Origin: Mugil cephalus
Lineage: Eukaryota > Chordata > Actinopteri > Mugiliformes > Mugilidae
Direction of reading: 5' to 3'
DNA: 64,000 nucleotides
Assembly: GCF_022458985.1 (NCBI RefSeq)
Contig: NC_061788.1
Location: 1 to 64,000 of the forward strand
The notes below the pieces were generated by a model. The model was not told where the DNA came from. It did not search any database and was given only the letters and a program-made list of their open reading frames with translations. A program made the translations under genes and the position numbers. Below are positions 1-10,565 of the stretch, piece after piece; position 1 is the stretch's first letter, and the number at the start of each line of letters is the position of its first letter.

Positions 1-164
1 CTTCTGGAGATGATGTCCTGACATTTTGTATATTTTGAGTCAAGTATCACAGAGAACTAACTTATATCATCATGTCTTCTCTTCCACAGGGACTCTAACA
101 TCACATTAAAGTATCAGGAGATCATCTCCAGAAGTATTCTGATCTCCTCATGATCTCCTTCTGT
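1..164 (+). pseudogene. Broken exon fragment of the GTPase family
   Basis: Bases 50-89 match the 3' end of the last intron of the GTPase gene at 40-50 kb (reversed), ending in a good acceptor (cttccacag). Bases 90-164 are the start of its large exon, encoding the peptide that follows the splice site (..[15 protein letters not shown]). The next codon, GGA in both intact copies, is TGA here, so the frame is stopped, and the copy is cut off at 164 where a hAT remnant begins. Bases 1-21 carry the same exon segment in the opposite orientation, so this is a rearranged, head-to-head relic. It cannot make a protein. Confidence 0.85.
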
Positions 165-972
165 GACACTTAGTCACAGGAAATAAACATTCGCAACGTG
201 ATGTGTCCAAGTAAAAATAAACCGGCAATCTTGCTTCACCATTCACCACTACTAAACAAGTTATCGGTCAACACACCCTTCCCAAAATGGCACTGTCAAA
301 AAAAAGAAGAGTGGACACGGAGTGCAGAGTTTTCCAGGAGAAATGGACCGAGAAGTATTTATTCACAGAAGTGAATGCAAAACCAGTGTGCTTGGTATGT
401 AATCAGCAAGTTGCAGTGTTCAAAGAGTTTAATATTCGGTGCCACTCATCATAAAGACAAGTATGTCATATTAAAGACAATTAATATTGTGCAGTATATT
501 CTCAGCTTCAGTAGGCCCAGCCTAGTAGTTTGATCTGATGTAGTCTAATCCTATTGCCCATGCACTGCTATAACTTTTTTATTTATTTTATTTTATTTTG
601 TATTTCTTTTTTCATTTATTTCAAAGCAGTATGACAATTAAGGCGAAAATATTTTTTTCATAGCTCCCACTTGAGTTTGTTTAGTGTGGTGAGTTGGTTC
701 AGGTGTAAAACTGCATTCACTCAACTGTTAAAATAAACCAGTTGTTAACACATTCACCGCCAAACATGAAAAATCTTTTTTTTTTCATTGTTTTTGAATA
801 AATGTGTTGTGCTTAGAAAAGATCCCTTGTCATCCGTGATTATAATATGTAGGGTAGGCTACAAATGTAGGCTGAATGATAAAGCATAGTACTGAAAAAC
901 AAAGCTAAATATTTGGAGTTGACATTCTTTTACTGATCCGGCCCCAGAGCCAAACTGAGTTTGACATGTCTG
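165..972 (+). mobile_element. Truncated non-autonomous hAT element
   Basis: This is an inverted, nearly identical copy of the intact element at 8361-9410. Its 3' terminus is present (..GAGTTTGACATGTCTG, ending at 972), but about 220 bases of the other end, with that terminal repeat, are missing. A TTATTTTATTTTATTTT tract and the start of a transposase-type ORF (287-454) are shared with the other copy. The L2 LINE starts directly after it, at about 977. Confidence 0.85.
287..454 (+). pseudogene. N-terminal stub of a hAT-type transposase ORF
   Basis: A 55-codon ORF opens with MALSKKRRVDTECRVF and contains a CLVC pair followed by a His, the beginning of a BED-like zinc finger. This N-terminus is characteristic of vertebrate hAT transposase relatives of the GTF2IRD2/ZBED kind. 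The frame stops at TAA just after ..NIRCHSS, where the full protein would run on for several hundred residues, so it is a remnant retained in a deletion derivative. The corresponding stretch at 8909-9166 (minus) has one extra A in the lysine-coding A run and is frameshifted. Confidence 0.7.
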
Positions 973-976
973 ATCT

Positions 977-3632
977 GTTAGTTTAACAACTTATAAAAAA
1001 ACTCTCCGTAAGATTAGGACAGCGTATTATTCTTCATTGATAGAAGAAAACAAGAACAACCCCAGATTTCTTTTCAGCACTGTAGCCAGGCTGACAAAGA
1101 GTCACAGCTGTTGAGTGTTGAGTCTGTTGAGCCATCTATTCCTTCAGACCTCAGCAGTAATGATTTCATGAGCTTCTTCACTGATAAAATTGTTGGCATT
1201 AGAGATAAAATTCATAGCACCCTTCCATCTGTCAAAGATGTAAGTACAGTGGCATTAGAAACCTCTGCAGGACCTAGTCAATATTTGGATTCTTTCTCCC
1301 TAATTGATCTTCCTGAGCTCACTTCAGTTATTACAGCATCTAAACCATCAACTTGTCTTCTAGACCCCATCCCAACTAAGTTGCTCAAGGAGGTTTATCC
1401 ATTAATTAATACCTCCATATTAAATCAGATAAACTTATCTTTATTAACAGGATATGTGCCCCAGTCTTTTAAAACTGCTGTAATTAAACCATTACTTAAA
1501 AAACCCACTCTTTACCCAGATGTTTTAACCAACTATAGGCCAATTTCCAACCTTCCCTTTATCTCTAAAGTTTTGGAAAGGGTTGTTGTCAACCAGTTGC
1601 TTGATCATTAAAACAGGAATGGTTTGTTTGAAGAGTTTCAGTCAGGTTTTAGAGCTCATCATAGCACAGAAACAGCTCTGGTTAAAGTCACCAATGATCT
1701 CCTCATGGCTTCAGACGATGGACTTGTCTCTATACTTGTCCCGCTAGATCTCAGTGCTGCATTTGACACTATTGATCACAATATACTACTACAGAGACTT
1801 GAAAATGTGATCAAAATTACAGGAACTGCACTAGACTGGTTTGAATCATATCTGTCAGACAGATTCCAGTTTGTCCATGTAAACAACAACTCTTCTATAT
1901 ATACCAAAGTAAGCTATGGGGTTCCTCAGGGTTCTGTGGTAGGACCAATATTATTCACATTATACATGCTTCCCTCAGGCAATATTATTAGAAAGCACGG
2001 CATAAACTTCCATTGCTACGCAGATGATACCCAGCTATATTTATCCATGAAACCAGATGAAACTAATCAGCTGGTTAAACTCCAAGCGCCTTAAAGACAT
2101 AAAGGCTTGGATGACCTGTAATTTTCTACTTTTAATCTCAGACAAAACTGAAGTTATCGTATTTGGCTCTAAACATGTCAGAGATTCATTATCTAATCAC
2201 CTGCTTTTGTTGGATGGCATTACCTTGGCCTCCAGTACTACTGTGAAAAACCTTGGTGTTATATTTGACCAGGATATGTCCTTTAATTCTCACATAAAGC
2301 AGGTGACCAGGACTGCTTTCTTCCACCTTCGTAATATCATCAAAATTAGGAGCATCCTTTCTCAGAGTGATGCGGAAAAACTAGTTCATGCATTTGTGTG
2401 TTCCAGGCTGGATTATTGTAACTCGTTACTGTCTGGCTGTCCAAGTAGCTCTTTAAAAAGCCTCCAATTGATTCAAAACGCTGCAGCAAGAGCACTGACA
2501 AGAATTAGCAAGAGAGATCATATTACTCCAGTTTTAGCTTCTCTTCATTGGCTCCCTTTAAGACTTTAGAATTGAATTTAAAATCCTCCTCCTTACATAC
2601 AAGGCCCTGAAAGGCCTAGCTCCATCATATTTGAAAGACCTCATAGAACCATACTGTCCCAACAGATCACTACCATCTCTAAGTGCAGGTCTGCTTGTGG
2701 TTCCTAGAGGTTCTAAAAGTAGAATGGGAGGTAGAGCCTTCAGTTATCAGGCTCCTCTCCTGTGGAACCAGCTCCCAGTTTGGGTTCGGGAGGCAGACAC
2801 AGTCTCTACGTTTAAGGTCAGGCTTAAGACTTTCCTTTTAGACAAAGCTTATAGCTAGGGCTGGACTTAACCATTCCTTAGTTATGCTGCTATAGGCCTA
2901 GGCTGCAGGGGGACGATGCACTGAGGACATGTCCTCTCCTCTTTCTTCTCTGGCTCCTGTCCTCTAATATCTTATCATTTTATTTTCTATCTCTTATAAT
3001 TTACTAACCACTGTGCCTTACTCTCTCCCCTCCGCTCCCCTCCCCCTCCATCATTTTGTGAGGGTCTCTGGTCTGGAGTGCTGAATATCTGACCTGTGGA
3101 GTTCTAAGCTACATCTGCTGCCGTGGCCTCATCAACCAGCCCAGTCTTCATGGTCTGGAGTGCTGTGTATCAGACCTGTGGAGCTCCATAAACTACATCT
3201 GTCCCAGTCATCATGGCCTCCTCCAGTTGCCCACTCCTACCTAGATGAACTATTCACCAACCTGCCCATGATTCCTGTTATACTCACAAACTGTCACAGA
3301 TCATCAGCTATGTGTTATATTACTAGACCCTACATGTTTCCTTCCGCTTGATGTATGTATCTATGACAGAAGTTTGTTTATCTTGTTTCTCCTGCTCTTC
3401 TTTTCTCTCTATCTTCTCTGTTTCTAACCGGCTGGCCTTCGGCAGATGGGTCCCTCCATATGAGCTGGGTTCTGCTCAAGGTTTCTTCCTGTTAAAAGGG
3501 AGTTTTTTCCTTGCCACCGTCGCCCTCAGGCTTGCTCTGGAGGTTGCAGGCTGGTTTTTGTGAAGCATCTTGAGATGATTTGAATTGTTATTGGCGCTAT
3601 ATAAATAAAACTGAATTGAATTGAATTGAATT
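977..3632 (+). mobile_element. 5'-truncated L2-type LINE
   Basis: A long 3' part of a Jockey-group (L2-like) LINE. It opens inside the linker between endonuclease and reverse transcriptase and ends with the common teleost L2 3' end: TTGGCGCTATATAAATAAA followed by repeats of TGAATTGAAT. The same 3' end recurs at 19376-19413 and, inverted, at 48190-48350. It abuts the first exon of the rve-type pseudogene, so it probably cut that gene off from its 5' part. Confidence 0.9.
1111..2858 (+). pseudogene. L2 LINE reverse transcriptase, four frame fragments
   Basis: Reverse transcriptase of the L2 LINE, split into pieces at 1111-1611, 1624-2094, 2057-2569 and 2631-2858. Visible in order are the fingers (TNYRPISNLPFISKVLE), motif A ([12 protein letters not shown]), motif B ([14 protein letters not shown]), the catalytic YADD box (CYADDTQLY), the thumb (LGVIFDQDMSFNSHIK) and the conserved C-terminus (GRAFSYQAPLLWNQLP). 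A stop at about 1609 and frame changes near 2090 and 2568 break it. The enzyme would copy element RNA at a nicked target; this copy is dead but only moderately decayed. Confidence 0.9.
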
Positions 3633-3636
3633 GATC

Positions 3637-5184
3637 TAGGGTGTATAGTCAGATGGACCTACTCGGTACCAGGACCCCAGGCCTTGATGTACATTGATAC
3701 AAACCATAAATTGATTCGGTAAATACATATTAAGGAATCTTTTTGACAAAATGTATGAGTTTAGAGTGTTTTTAAGTATGAAGTTGTTATTAGTATCCAC
3801 ATATTTAAATACTTCTATGTAAATCTATATACACCATAACAGCTATCCTCTAGAAAAGGCACACAGCTTGTCTATTACAATCAGCAACCGTTTTATTTTT
3901 TTTTTGTGTTTTGTACTTGCAGTATGTTATGTACAGTTGACAAATTAATTTTCATTCTTTCAGCTACAATATTGTTGTCTTTGGAGACGTTGATGGTTTT
4001 TCTCGCAAGGTTAGCATACTTGTTTTGAACAAGGTGCTCAAAATTCTATAATAAGGGACTGAGTGCTTGTTAGACATGTCATTGTATTTGTGCTCCAGAT
4101 CATGTATCTTGGCGCAGCCTCAAACAACATGGCCTCAACCACCCTGGCATTCTTCCAGGAATCTGTCGAGAAGTATGGTGTTCCTCTCAGGTAAATCTAT
4201 CAAAGTTTTACCATTGGCTGCTCTGTGAAACAACTCTCATTGCACTGTATTAGTCAACCAATTAACTTTAACCAGCTTTACATATATATGATCTTTGAAG
4301 GTGTTTTGTGTTGAGATCAGGGAGTTGAAAACGTGGATGTTGCATGCTTCATGTTTACAGTACGTGGCACTGGAAGGAGCAGCTTCATATCTGGCAAGAG
4401 TGTTCACAACCAACGGTTAGTTCATTAGAATAGATACTACTGATTGGTTGCCCTGACACAGATAGCACGTAGTGATACAATGTTAGCATACAACTGATAC
4501 TAGGGGGATTATAATATACCATTTGTCACATTTGCATAAGATGCAATAAAATGCAGTGTGTACAAAACAAGATGTAATTCTAAATATAGTGGTTTATGAA
4601 AAGAAATTCAGATGCATTGTTTTAGTTAATAAATAGGTTTGATATTTTACACTGATTTTACACCATTTGTAAAAAAAAAAAAAAAACATCAACATCGCCA
4701 ATGAAACACACCTTTTCTGCTGCCCCTTAGTTTTCCTCCCACACCTGCAGGAAGACGAGATGGTTGGGACAACCATCCACTGAGAACAGAGAGCAGCATG
4801 ACCCCCAACCAGCTGTGGGAATTGGGTCGTAGACATTACCCAGTTCAAGGGCCAGATAACAGAGGTATATACAAATGTGATTTTAATGATTCATTTGTTT
4901 TTATGTTTAAGCTGTTGAATTTGAAGCTAAGAAAAAATAATATTTTAAAGTGTTCCTTCTGTTACTGCATAACATTTAAAATGCTCTCTATTTTGTAGGT
5001 CATCAGTATTCCTGACATCGAGTGGGAAAACAGTGGACTTCCTTCCAATGACCACCACAGCATCGTTGTTCCACACACACCATGCACACTCACAGATGGA
5101 CAAATGACAGCTTTAAGAGCTGCAGTCCAACCAAATGCTGCATCCCAATACTATGGCAGCGATATTTACAATGCTGCTGTTTAG
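3637..5184 (+). pseudogene. rve-type DDE integrase-like gene, missing the catalytic-Glu exon
   Basis: Six spliced exon-like blocks encode a member of the vertebrate integrase-core family whose proteins carry an IDTNHKLIRW-type motif. They are: 3637-3718 (VPGPQALMYIDTNHKLIR, first Asp); 3964-4009 (VVFGDVDGFSRK); 4099-4190 (MYLGAASNNMASTTLAFF); about 4310-4415 (second Asp in DQGVENVDV, then ISGKSVHNQ); 4751-4864 (MTPNQLWELG); and 4999-5184 (VVPHTPCTLTDGQM to a TAG stop). Most splice sites are good. The exon expected after HNQR, with the ERLWRDV motif and third catalytic residue, is absent from 4416-4750, and the phases of the neighbouring exons do not fit. The fourth exon start is one base out of frame, and so is the last junction. 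AATAAA follows at about 5361. The 5' exons are gone, replaced by the L2 LINE. Confidence 0.75.
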
Positions 5185-5634
5185 TACTGTGAGCAGTTTC
5201 TTGAGCTCTGAAAAGAACTGATCAGAGACTTCAGTTTTGAGTTTTTTTTTTGAAACGAAACATTTTTGCACTTTTGTTGCCTTTGATTGTATCTTAACTG
5301 AAACAGTTAATTGCACTTGAAACCTCTGCATTAACAGTTTATTACAGTGGAGAGGTTGTCAATAAAAACATGCATGTAACTTTGTATGTAACGTTCTACA
5401 TTTTTCTATGAGACAGAACCTGAAACTATAGCATTGTGCGAACGAAATCAGTGTAAGTTAACTTTTAAATAACTTAAGGTCCAGTTCCGTCAAAACAGAG
5501 TAAGAACATCAAGGAATTTAACAGTGCTTGGTCTGAAATCTATGGCTTATAGTCCTAGTTGCATTTGTCCAAAACACAACAACTGCTAACAACTAACATG
5601 CAAAAATCTGTGTAAATACAGACCCAGATGTCAT
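5185..5634. other. 3' flank between two convergent pseudogenes
   Basis: No ORF of interest. It contains the AATAAA poly(A) signal of the plus-strand integrase-like gene (about 5361) and an A/T-rich tail. It separates that gene from the last exon of the minus-strand HECT-like gene. Confidence 0.5.
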
Positions 5635-5758
5635 TCAGATAAACCCAAATCCTGTATGACAAGTCCAAATACATGCCAGGATATCTTGTTTAAAAAATGT
5701 GTAGTCCTTGTAATGTCCTGGAATGCGCAAGGTCTCAAAGCAGGTGGAGGCTGTAAGA

Positions 5759-5810
5759 CAGGCATGTCAAACTCAGTTTGGCTCTGGGGCCGGATTCAGA
5801 CTTTCTGTTC
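5759..5810 (+). mobile_element. Terminal fragment of the hAT family
   Basis: The first 52 bases of the hAT element seen complete at 8361 (CAGGCATGTCAAACTCAG ...). It lies against the acceptor of the last HECT exon, and the rest of the element is missing. Confidence 0.8.
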
Positions 5811-6263
5811 CCCCTAAGGAAGGGAGGTCCCATGCAATGGCCAAGTCCTGGACACTTTGCTTTTCCTTTTCTGAGAGTATGGACCCCCCTTCAAGCTTCA
5901 AGACAATAAATGACATAAATCTCCTTCATAAAAGAGATACACATAGATGCACAATAAAAAGGCAAAACAATGTACATAATGTATTACTGAAATGAAAAAA
6001 CATACAAGCCTGATAGTTTCTCTAATGTCCACATCTGGACAGTCCTCCAGTGTAACTGTCGCTGTTTCTTGACTTCCACCAAGTAACACATGGGTAACAG
6101 CAGGGCTGAGTCCCGGCAGGCAAGGTCCACCATGAAGGAAGGAAGGAGTGGCCTATCATTCTGCCCGCCCCCATGAACATGTCACTTTCCACAAGAAAAT
6201 GCGCAGCTGAGGGAACTAAATGGCCAGGCTCTCCTTCAAAGAGCCGTGTAAGGCTTGAATTTG

Positions 6264-6736
6264 CTGTCAATATATCAAAAAATACGAATTAAGGACAACA
6301 AAGAAAAGTAATAAGCCTTCTTAAAGAGTACAAAGATGAATGTGAAAGTGAGTAGTTGTCAGAAAATGCATTTCAGTTTTATGATGGACTGGAAAACCTA
6401 GATATCTTCAATACAAGCTTTATACATTTAGATTAACCCATCAAACATTCGGTATAAAACAAAGCAAACGTATCAAAATACCATAGACCTTTACAGACAG
6501 AAGAATAAATATTGTTGTACAGCTTGCATTTGGAAGGATTCTGTTATATACATACCAAAATTGATGCAAAAGCCTGACCTCAACTTGTCAATGCACATGG
6601 AGAAAAAAAACGATTCACCACATGTCCAATAACAGTGTCTCCTGTAACACAATTTAAAGTTTAACAGAATAAAGACAGAGTTTTTTTTAAATACTTAAAT
6701 TAGTTTTGGACAGCTTAAACTTGTTACTGGAGCTAC
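6264..6736. other. Intron of the HECT-like pseudogene
   Basis: A/T-rich sequence between two exons of the minus-strand pseudogene; nothing else recognised. Confidence 0.4.
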
Positions 6737-7204
6737 CTTAAGGTTTGTAATTCAAGGGTCGTCCCCATTCCACATTAGGTCGCTCGTAGAATGATAGAAG
6801 TGCCACGTCCTGCTCAGCAGGACTTTTTCTGATGTCCATGCTGAGAAGCAGTGGACTTTTGGATTCATGGACACGTAGAAAATTGTCCGCACACTGTGAT
6901 ATGGCCTTGTTGGGGTCACTGACAGTTAACCAGTCTAATATGAACAAAAAACAAATAGAACAGTGGTTGTTTCATTATCTAAGGAAAGACATCAAAAGCA
7001 AACAATTTAATATTCAAACAGTGCGTCTTTCCCTATGCCACTGCTAAGCCTGAACCGCACCTACCATCTTCAACAACTGCTGTACCTCTGGATGGTCCAG
7101 GCATTGATGCCTCCTCTTCTTCTATTGCAATGGAATCCATCACCTCTTGTCCTGCCCTACCATCATAATATTATTTGTGTTATAACTACACAGTATGTTA
7201 AACA

Positions 7205-8110
7205 AAAACAGTTAAAACAGGGAGAAAGTGGAACCCAAGATATGCGGTTCAGGAGGCGCAGGCTGCCCTCAGGCTTAGGGATATCATGGGGCGTGTGCAG
7301 CAAGGGCGTGGAGGCCTGGGACTGTGTGCAGGGGCGCCGTGGAGCAAGGCGTCCACGGCGGAAAAGAGGAAGATGGTAGTGGAGGAAATTCATAGGCAAG
7401 AGGAAGCAATGAGATGCATGAAGGCAGTGTCGCAGGCTAAGCAAGGACAGTGGGTGAACTGGGAGAGTGTAGAGAAAAGAAAGGTGTCGTGAGAGCGTGA
7501 GAGAGCTGTGGAGCATGGAGGCTAGTAGGATTAGATTTATGATGGGGGGCAGTTTATGATGTGCTGCCATCTCCCCAGAACCTAAACTGGTGGTCAGGGG
7601 AGGATGCTGCCTGCCCACTTTGTTCTTGTGCATGTACGCTCAGCCACATTTTGACAAGTTGCAGGGTTAGTCTCTCCCAAGGGAGATACACCAGGTTCTG
7701 AAATGCTTAGCAGCTGCAATTGAGGAAAAACAGATTCAAGCAAATTCCTCAGCTGCTAGAAAAAAGAATAAGCATATTATGTTTGTTCAGGAGGGAGATA
7801 AGGCCAGATCAGGAAGGCGCAGGCATAATGTAGGGCAGCTAAGTGTGGGCGTAGCCTGGGAGCTGAGGACCGACCTAGATGGCGCCCTGAGCGTCCCACA
7901 ACAGATAGCCGTGACCCTCAAAAGACCGGACGTGCTGTTGTGGTCTGAGAAAGAAAGGAAAGTGTATTTCTGTTCCGTGGGAAAACAGAGTTGAAGAGAC
8001 GAGAGAGATAGATATGCGGAGTTGAAATCGGAAGCGGAGCAGCGAGGCTGGAGCGCTCATGTGCACTCAGTAGAGGTCGGCTGCCGTGGATTTGTGGCGA
8101 ATAATAAAAC
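7205..8110 (+). pseudogene. C-terminus of a non-LTR retrotransposon (zf-RVT plus endonuclease-like)
   Basis: Plus-strand fragments, in changing frames, read like the C-terminal third of a fish retrotransposon polyprotein of the R4/Dong or related type: a basic helix (KASTAEKRKMVVEEIHRQEE), QGQWVNWESV, a CCHC zinc motif (CPLCSCACTLSHILTSC at about 7612-7662), SQGRYTRF, and later LKRPDVLLWSEKE at about 7918. The last part resembles the RPD segment of restriction-like endonucleases in early-branching LINEs. Only this 3' part is present. It sits inside an intron of the HECT-like pseudogene and touches a PLE end at about 8114. The family assignment is from memory of motifs. Confidence 0.55.
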
Positions 8111-8113
8111 ATC

Positions 8114-8360
8114 TGTGAAGGTGCTCAGTCATCCAGGTCATGGTAATCCAAAAAGCGTTGAATAAGGTCAGTTGGACTTGTAGAATTTCTTGAAGACGTT
8201 TCGCCACTCATCCGAGTAGCTTCTTCAGTTCTGATGAACTAGTGGGAAATTGAGGTGTCTGGTTGGGATGCAGGTGAACAGTGAGGTGACATCATAGGAC
8301 ACGATGGTTTCTTCTGGGCCCAGTGTGACATTCTTGACTTTGTTCACAAAACCTCTATCC
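8114..8360 (-). mobile_element. Penelope-like element fragment (RT motif plus terminal repeat)
   Basis: Read on the minus strand, 8360 to about 8254 encodes SYDVTSLFTCIP, motif A of PLE reverse transcriptases. It then runs straight into the PLE terminal sequence (GAAGAAGCTACTCGGATGAG ... ACTGAGCACCTTC). The terminal block contains a hammerhead-like core (GGATGAG-TGG-CGAAAC-GTC, about 8194-8218). It lies head-to-head with the plus-strand PLE part that resumes at 9411. Confidence 0.8.
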
Positions 8361-9410
8361 CAGGCATGTCAAACTCAGTTTGGCTCTGGGGCCGGATTCA
8401 GACTTTCTGTTCTCAGGTGGGCCGGATCAGTAAAAGAATGTCAACTCCAAATATTTAGCTTTGTTTTTCAGTACTATGCTTTATCATTCAGCCTACATTT
8501 GTAGCCTACCCTACATATTATAATCACGGATGACAAGGGATCTTTTCTAAGCACAACACATTTATTCAAAAACAATGAAAAAAAAAAGATTTTTCATGTT
8601 TGGCCGTGAATGTGTTCACAACTGGTTTATTTTAACAGTTGAGTGAATGCAGTTTTACACCTGAACCAACTCACCACACTAAACAAACTCAAGTGGGAGC
8701 TATGAAAAAAATATTTTCGCCTTAATTGTCATACTGCTTTGAAATAAATGAAAAAAGAAATACAAAATAAAATAAAATAAATAAAAAAGTTATAGCAGTG
8801 CATGGGCAATAGGATTAGTCTACATCAGATCAAACTACTAGGCTGGGCCTACTGAAGCTGAGAATATACTGCACAATATTAATTGTCTTTAATATGACAT
8901 ACTTGTCTTTATGATGAGTGGCGCCGAATATTAAACTCTTTGAACACTGCAACTTGCTGATTACATACCAAGCACACTGGTTTTGCATTCACTTCTGTGA
9001 ATAAATACTTCTCGGTCCATTTCTCCTGGAAAACTCTGCACTCCGTGTCCACTCTTCTTTTTTTTTGACAGTGCCATTTTGGGAAGGGTGTGTTGACCGA
9101 TAACTCGTTTAGTAGTGGTGAATGGTGAAGCAAGATTGCCGGTTTATTTTTACTTGGACACATCACGTTGCGAATGTTTATTTCCTGTGACTAACTCGTG
9201 TCAGTGCCGCATGCTTGACGTAAGCGCTTTTACACATTTACTGCCCTCTAGCGGCCGGAGGGAGCATTTGGTTTAAAAAATCACAACTTTTAATAGAAAT
9301 GAGCTAGAGACTCGATTCTTTTTTTGACATACTCAGAAATTTATGCCGGGCCGGATTAAATCACCCAACAGGCCGGGTCCGGCCCGCGGGCCGTATGTTT
9401 GACATGCCTG
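8361..9410 (-). mobile_element. Complete 1,050-bp non-autonomous hAT element
   Basis: The ends are inverted repeats (CAGGCATGTCAAAC ... GTTTGACATGCCTG). The element is flanked by a perfect 8-bp duplication, CTCTATCC (8353-8360 and 9411-9418), the hAT signature. It holds only a frameshifted stub of a transposase N-terminus on the minus strand (8909-9166), so it must have been moved by a partner in trans. It landed exactly at the junction of the two inverted PLE halves. A truncated inverted copy is at 165-972 and a 52-base piece at 5759-5810. Confidence 0.95.
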
Positions 9411-10265
9411 CTCTATCCCATCAGCAGGGACTGTCTGGCCTTTTTGGACTGTTTGGTGCATGTTGAAGACCGAAGCCTCAACATAGAAGTATATAGAAAA
9501 TAGAAGTATATAGAAAACCCATGCACACAGACCAGCACCTGTTATTTGATTCACACCACCCTCTGGAATACAAACTAGGAGTCATCAGAACCCTCAGGCA
9601 CCGAGCACAGACAAGGACAAGGAGGGACAACACATCAAACAAACCCTCAAAACATGTGGATATCCCAACTGGGCCTTTGTCAAAGGCTCAAAAAGATATC
9701 CCAGGAAGGACAGGGAAGAGGAGCACAGCAGGAGGAAGAACATCACCATCCCCTACATAGCTGGTGTATCAGAGAAACTGAGGAGAATTTTTTGTAAACA
9801 CCGCACTCCAGTTTATTTCAAACCTGGAAACACACTAAGACAGGAACTGGTCCACCCCAAAGACAAAACATCCAGACAGAAACAGAGTTATGTAGTGTTG
9901 CTGTTCAGTGTAGTGAGGAATGTACAGACTTGTACATTGGGGAAACAAAATAACCCATCCACAAGCGCATGGCCCAACACAGGAGAGCCAGCTCATCAGG
10001 AAACGACTCAGCAGTCCACCTCCACCTGAAGGACAACGGACACTCCTTTGAGGATACCAACGTTAAAGTCCTGGCCAGAGAGGACAGATGGTTTGAGAGA
10101 GGAGTTAAGGAAGCCATCTATGTCAAAGTGGAGAAACCTTCTCTAAACAGAGGAGGTGCACTGAGATTTAATTTACCATCTATTTATAATTCAGTTTTGA
10201 CTTCTGTCCCCAAGAAGTTTCAACAACATTCACACTTTGAGCCTCCAGGCTCCCATGGACAATAG
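9411..10265 (+). pseudogene. Penelope-like element: RT thumb and GIY-YIG endonuclease
   Basis: Plus-strand 3' half of a PLE open reading frame, in several frames. LAFLDCLVHVEDRSLNIE and HTDQHLLFDSHHPLEYK come from the end of the reverse transcriptase. Further on, CSEECTDLYIGETK is the GIY-YIG type endonuclease core (about 9920-9950), then HKRMAQHRRASSSG and EDRWFERGVKEAIYVKVEKP. A 17-base tandem duplication at about 9488-9521 (AGAAGTATATAGAAAAT) puts a stop into the frame, and a base change gives a stop in GETK..NPSTSA. PLEs copy RNA with this RT and nick targets with the GIY-YIG domain; this copy is dead. Confidence 0.85.
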
Positions 10266-10269
10266 CCTC

Positions 10270-10565
10270 GTTAGAGCTCTATTCATAGGATAAGTAGCCT
10301 AGGCACACAGTTCCCCCCATTCAAGGACAGGTAAGTACCAGCCATTATGGTAATTAGTGACCCCAGTTTCTGGTCAAGCAAGTTTCTGGTGGGTGTCTTT
10401 GAGGGTATCAGATAACTGTAAGAAAAAAAATAGTCTCTGGAAAAGAGAGAAAGATTGTCAAAACTAATCATTGAAATCCGAAATACAACAAAGTTGCAAA
10501 TTACTGTGATTTCATAGCCTGTATACAATATACAAGTGGCCAAAAAACAAATTGCATGTCATCAC
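10270..10565. other. Intervening sequence, no gene seen
   Basis: Unassigned stretch between the PLE and the exon-like block of the HECT-like pseudogene; probably its intron. Confidence 0.35.

Larger units (their letters stand above)
5635..7156 (-). pseudogene. G2E3-like HECT ubiquitin ligase, 3' exons, disrupted
   Basis: Minus-strand exons of a teleost-expanded HECT-type protein often annotated as G2/M phase-specific E3 ubiquitin ligase-like. They are: 7065-7156 (acidic linker, IEEEEASMPGPS); 6737-6934 (SDPNKAISQCADNFLRVHE, SFYERPNVEWGRPLN); 6006-6263 (RLFEGEPGHLVPSAAHFL, VTLEDCPDVDIRETI); about 5811-5895 (LEGGSILSEKEKQSVQDL); and 5635-5750 (STCFETLRIPGHY, the HECT catalytic-Cys motif, then a TGA stop). 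Splice sites and phases fit. Damage: a TAA just before the donor at 6737, a 4-base slippage in a CCTT run near 6145 that shifts the frame, and a hAT fragment at 5759-5810 replacing the end of the penultimate exon. HECT proteins move ubiquitin to substrates via that Cys; this copy is not functional. Confidence 0.75.

Noticed and set aside
4594..4848. 84-codon minus-strand ORF across the integrase-like exon
   Set aside because: Antisense to a well-bounded exon and driven by an A run.
7163..7633. 156-codon minus-strand ORF
   Set aside because: Lies opposite the LINE C-terminal fragment, whose plus-strand frame shows the CCHC and RPD motifs; the minus frame is low-complexity.
7779..8066. Open frames on both strands
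   Set aside because: The plus frame is part of the retrotransposon C-terminus; the minus frames are shadows.
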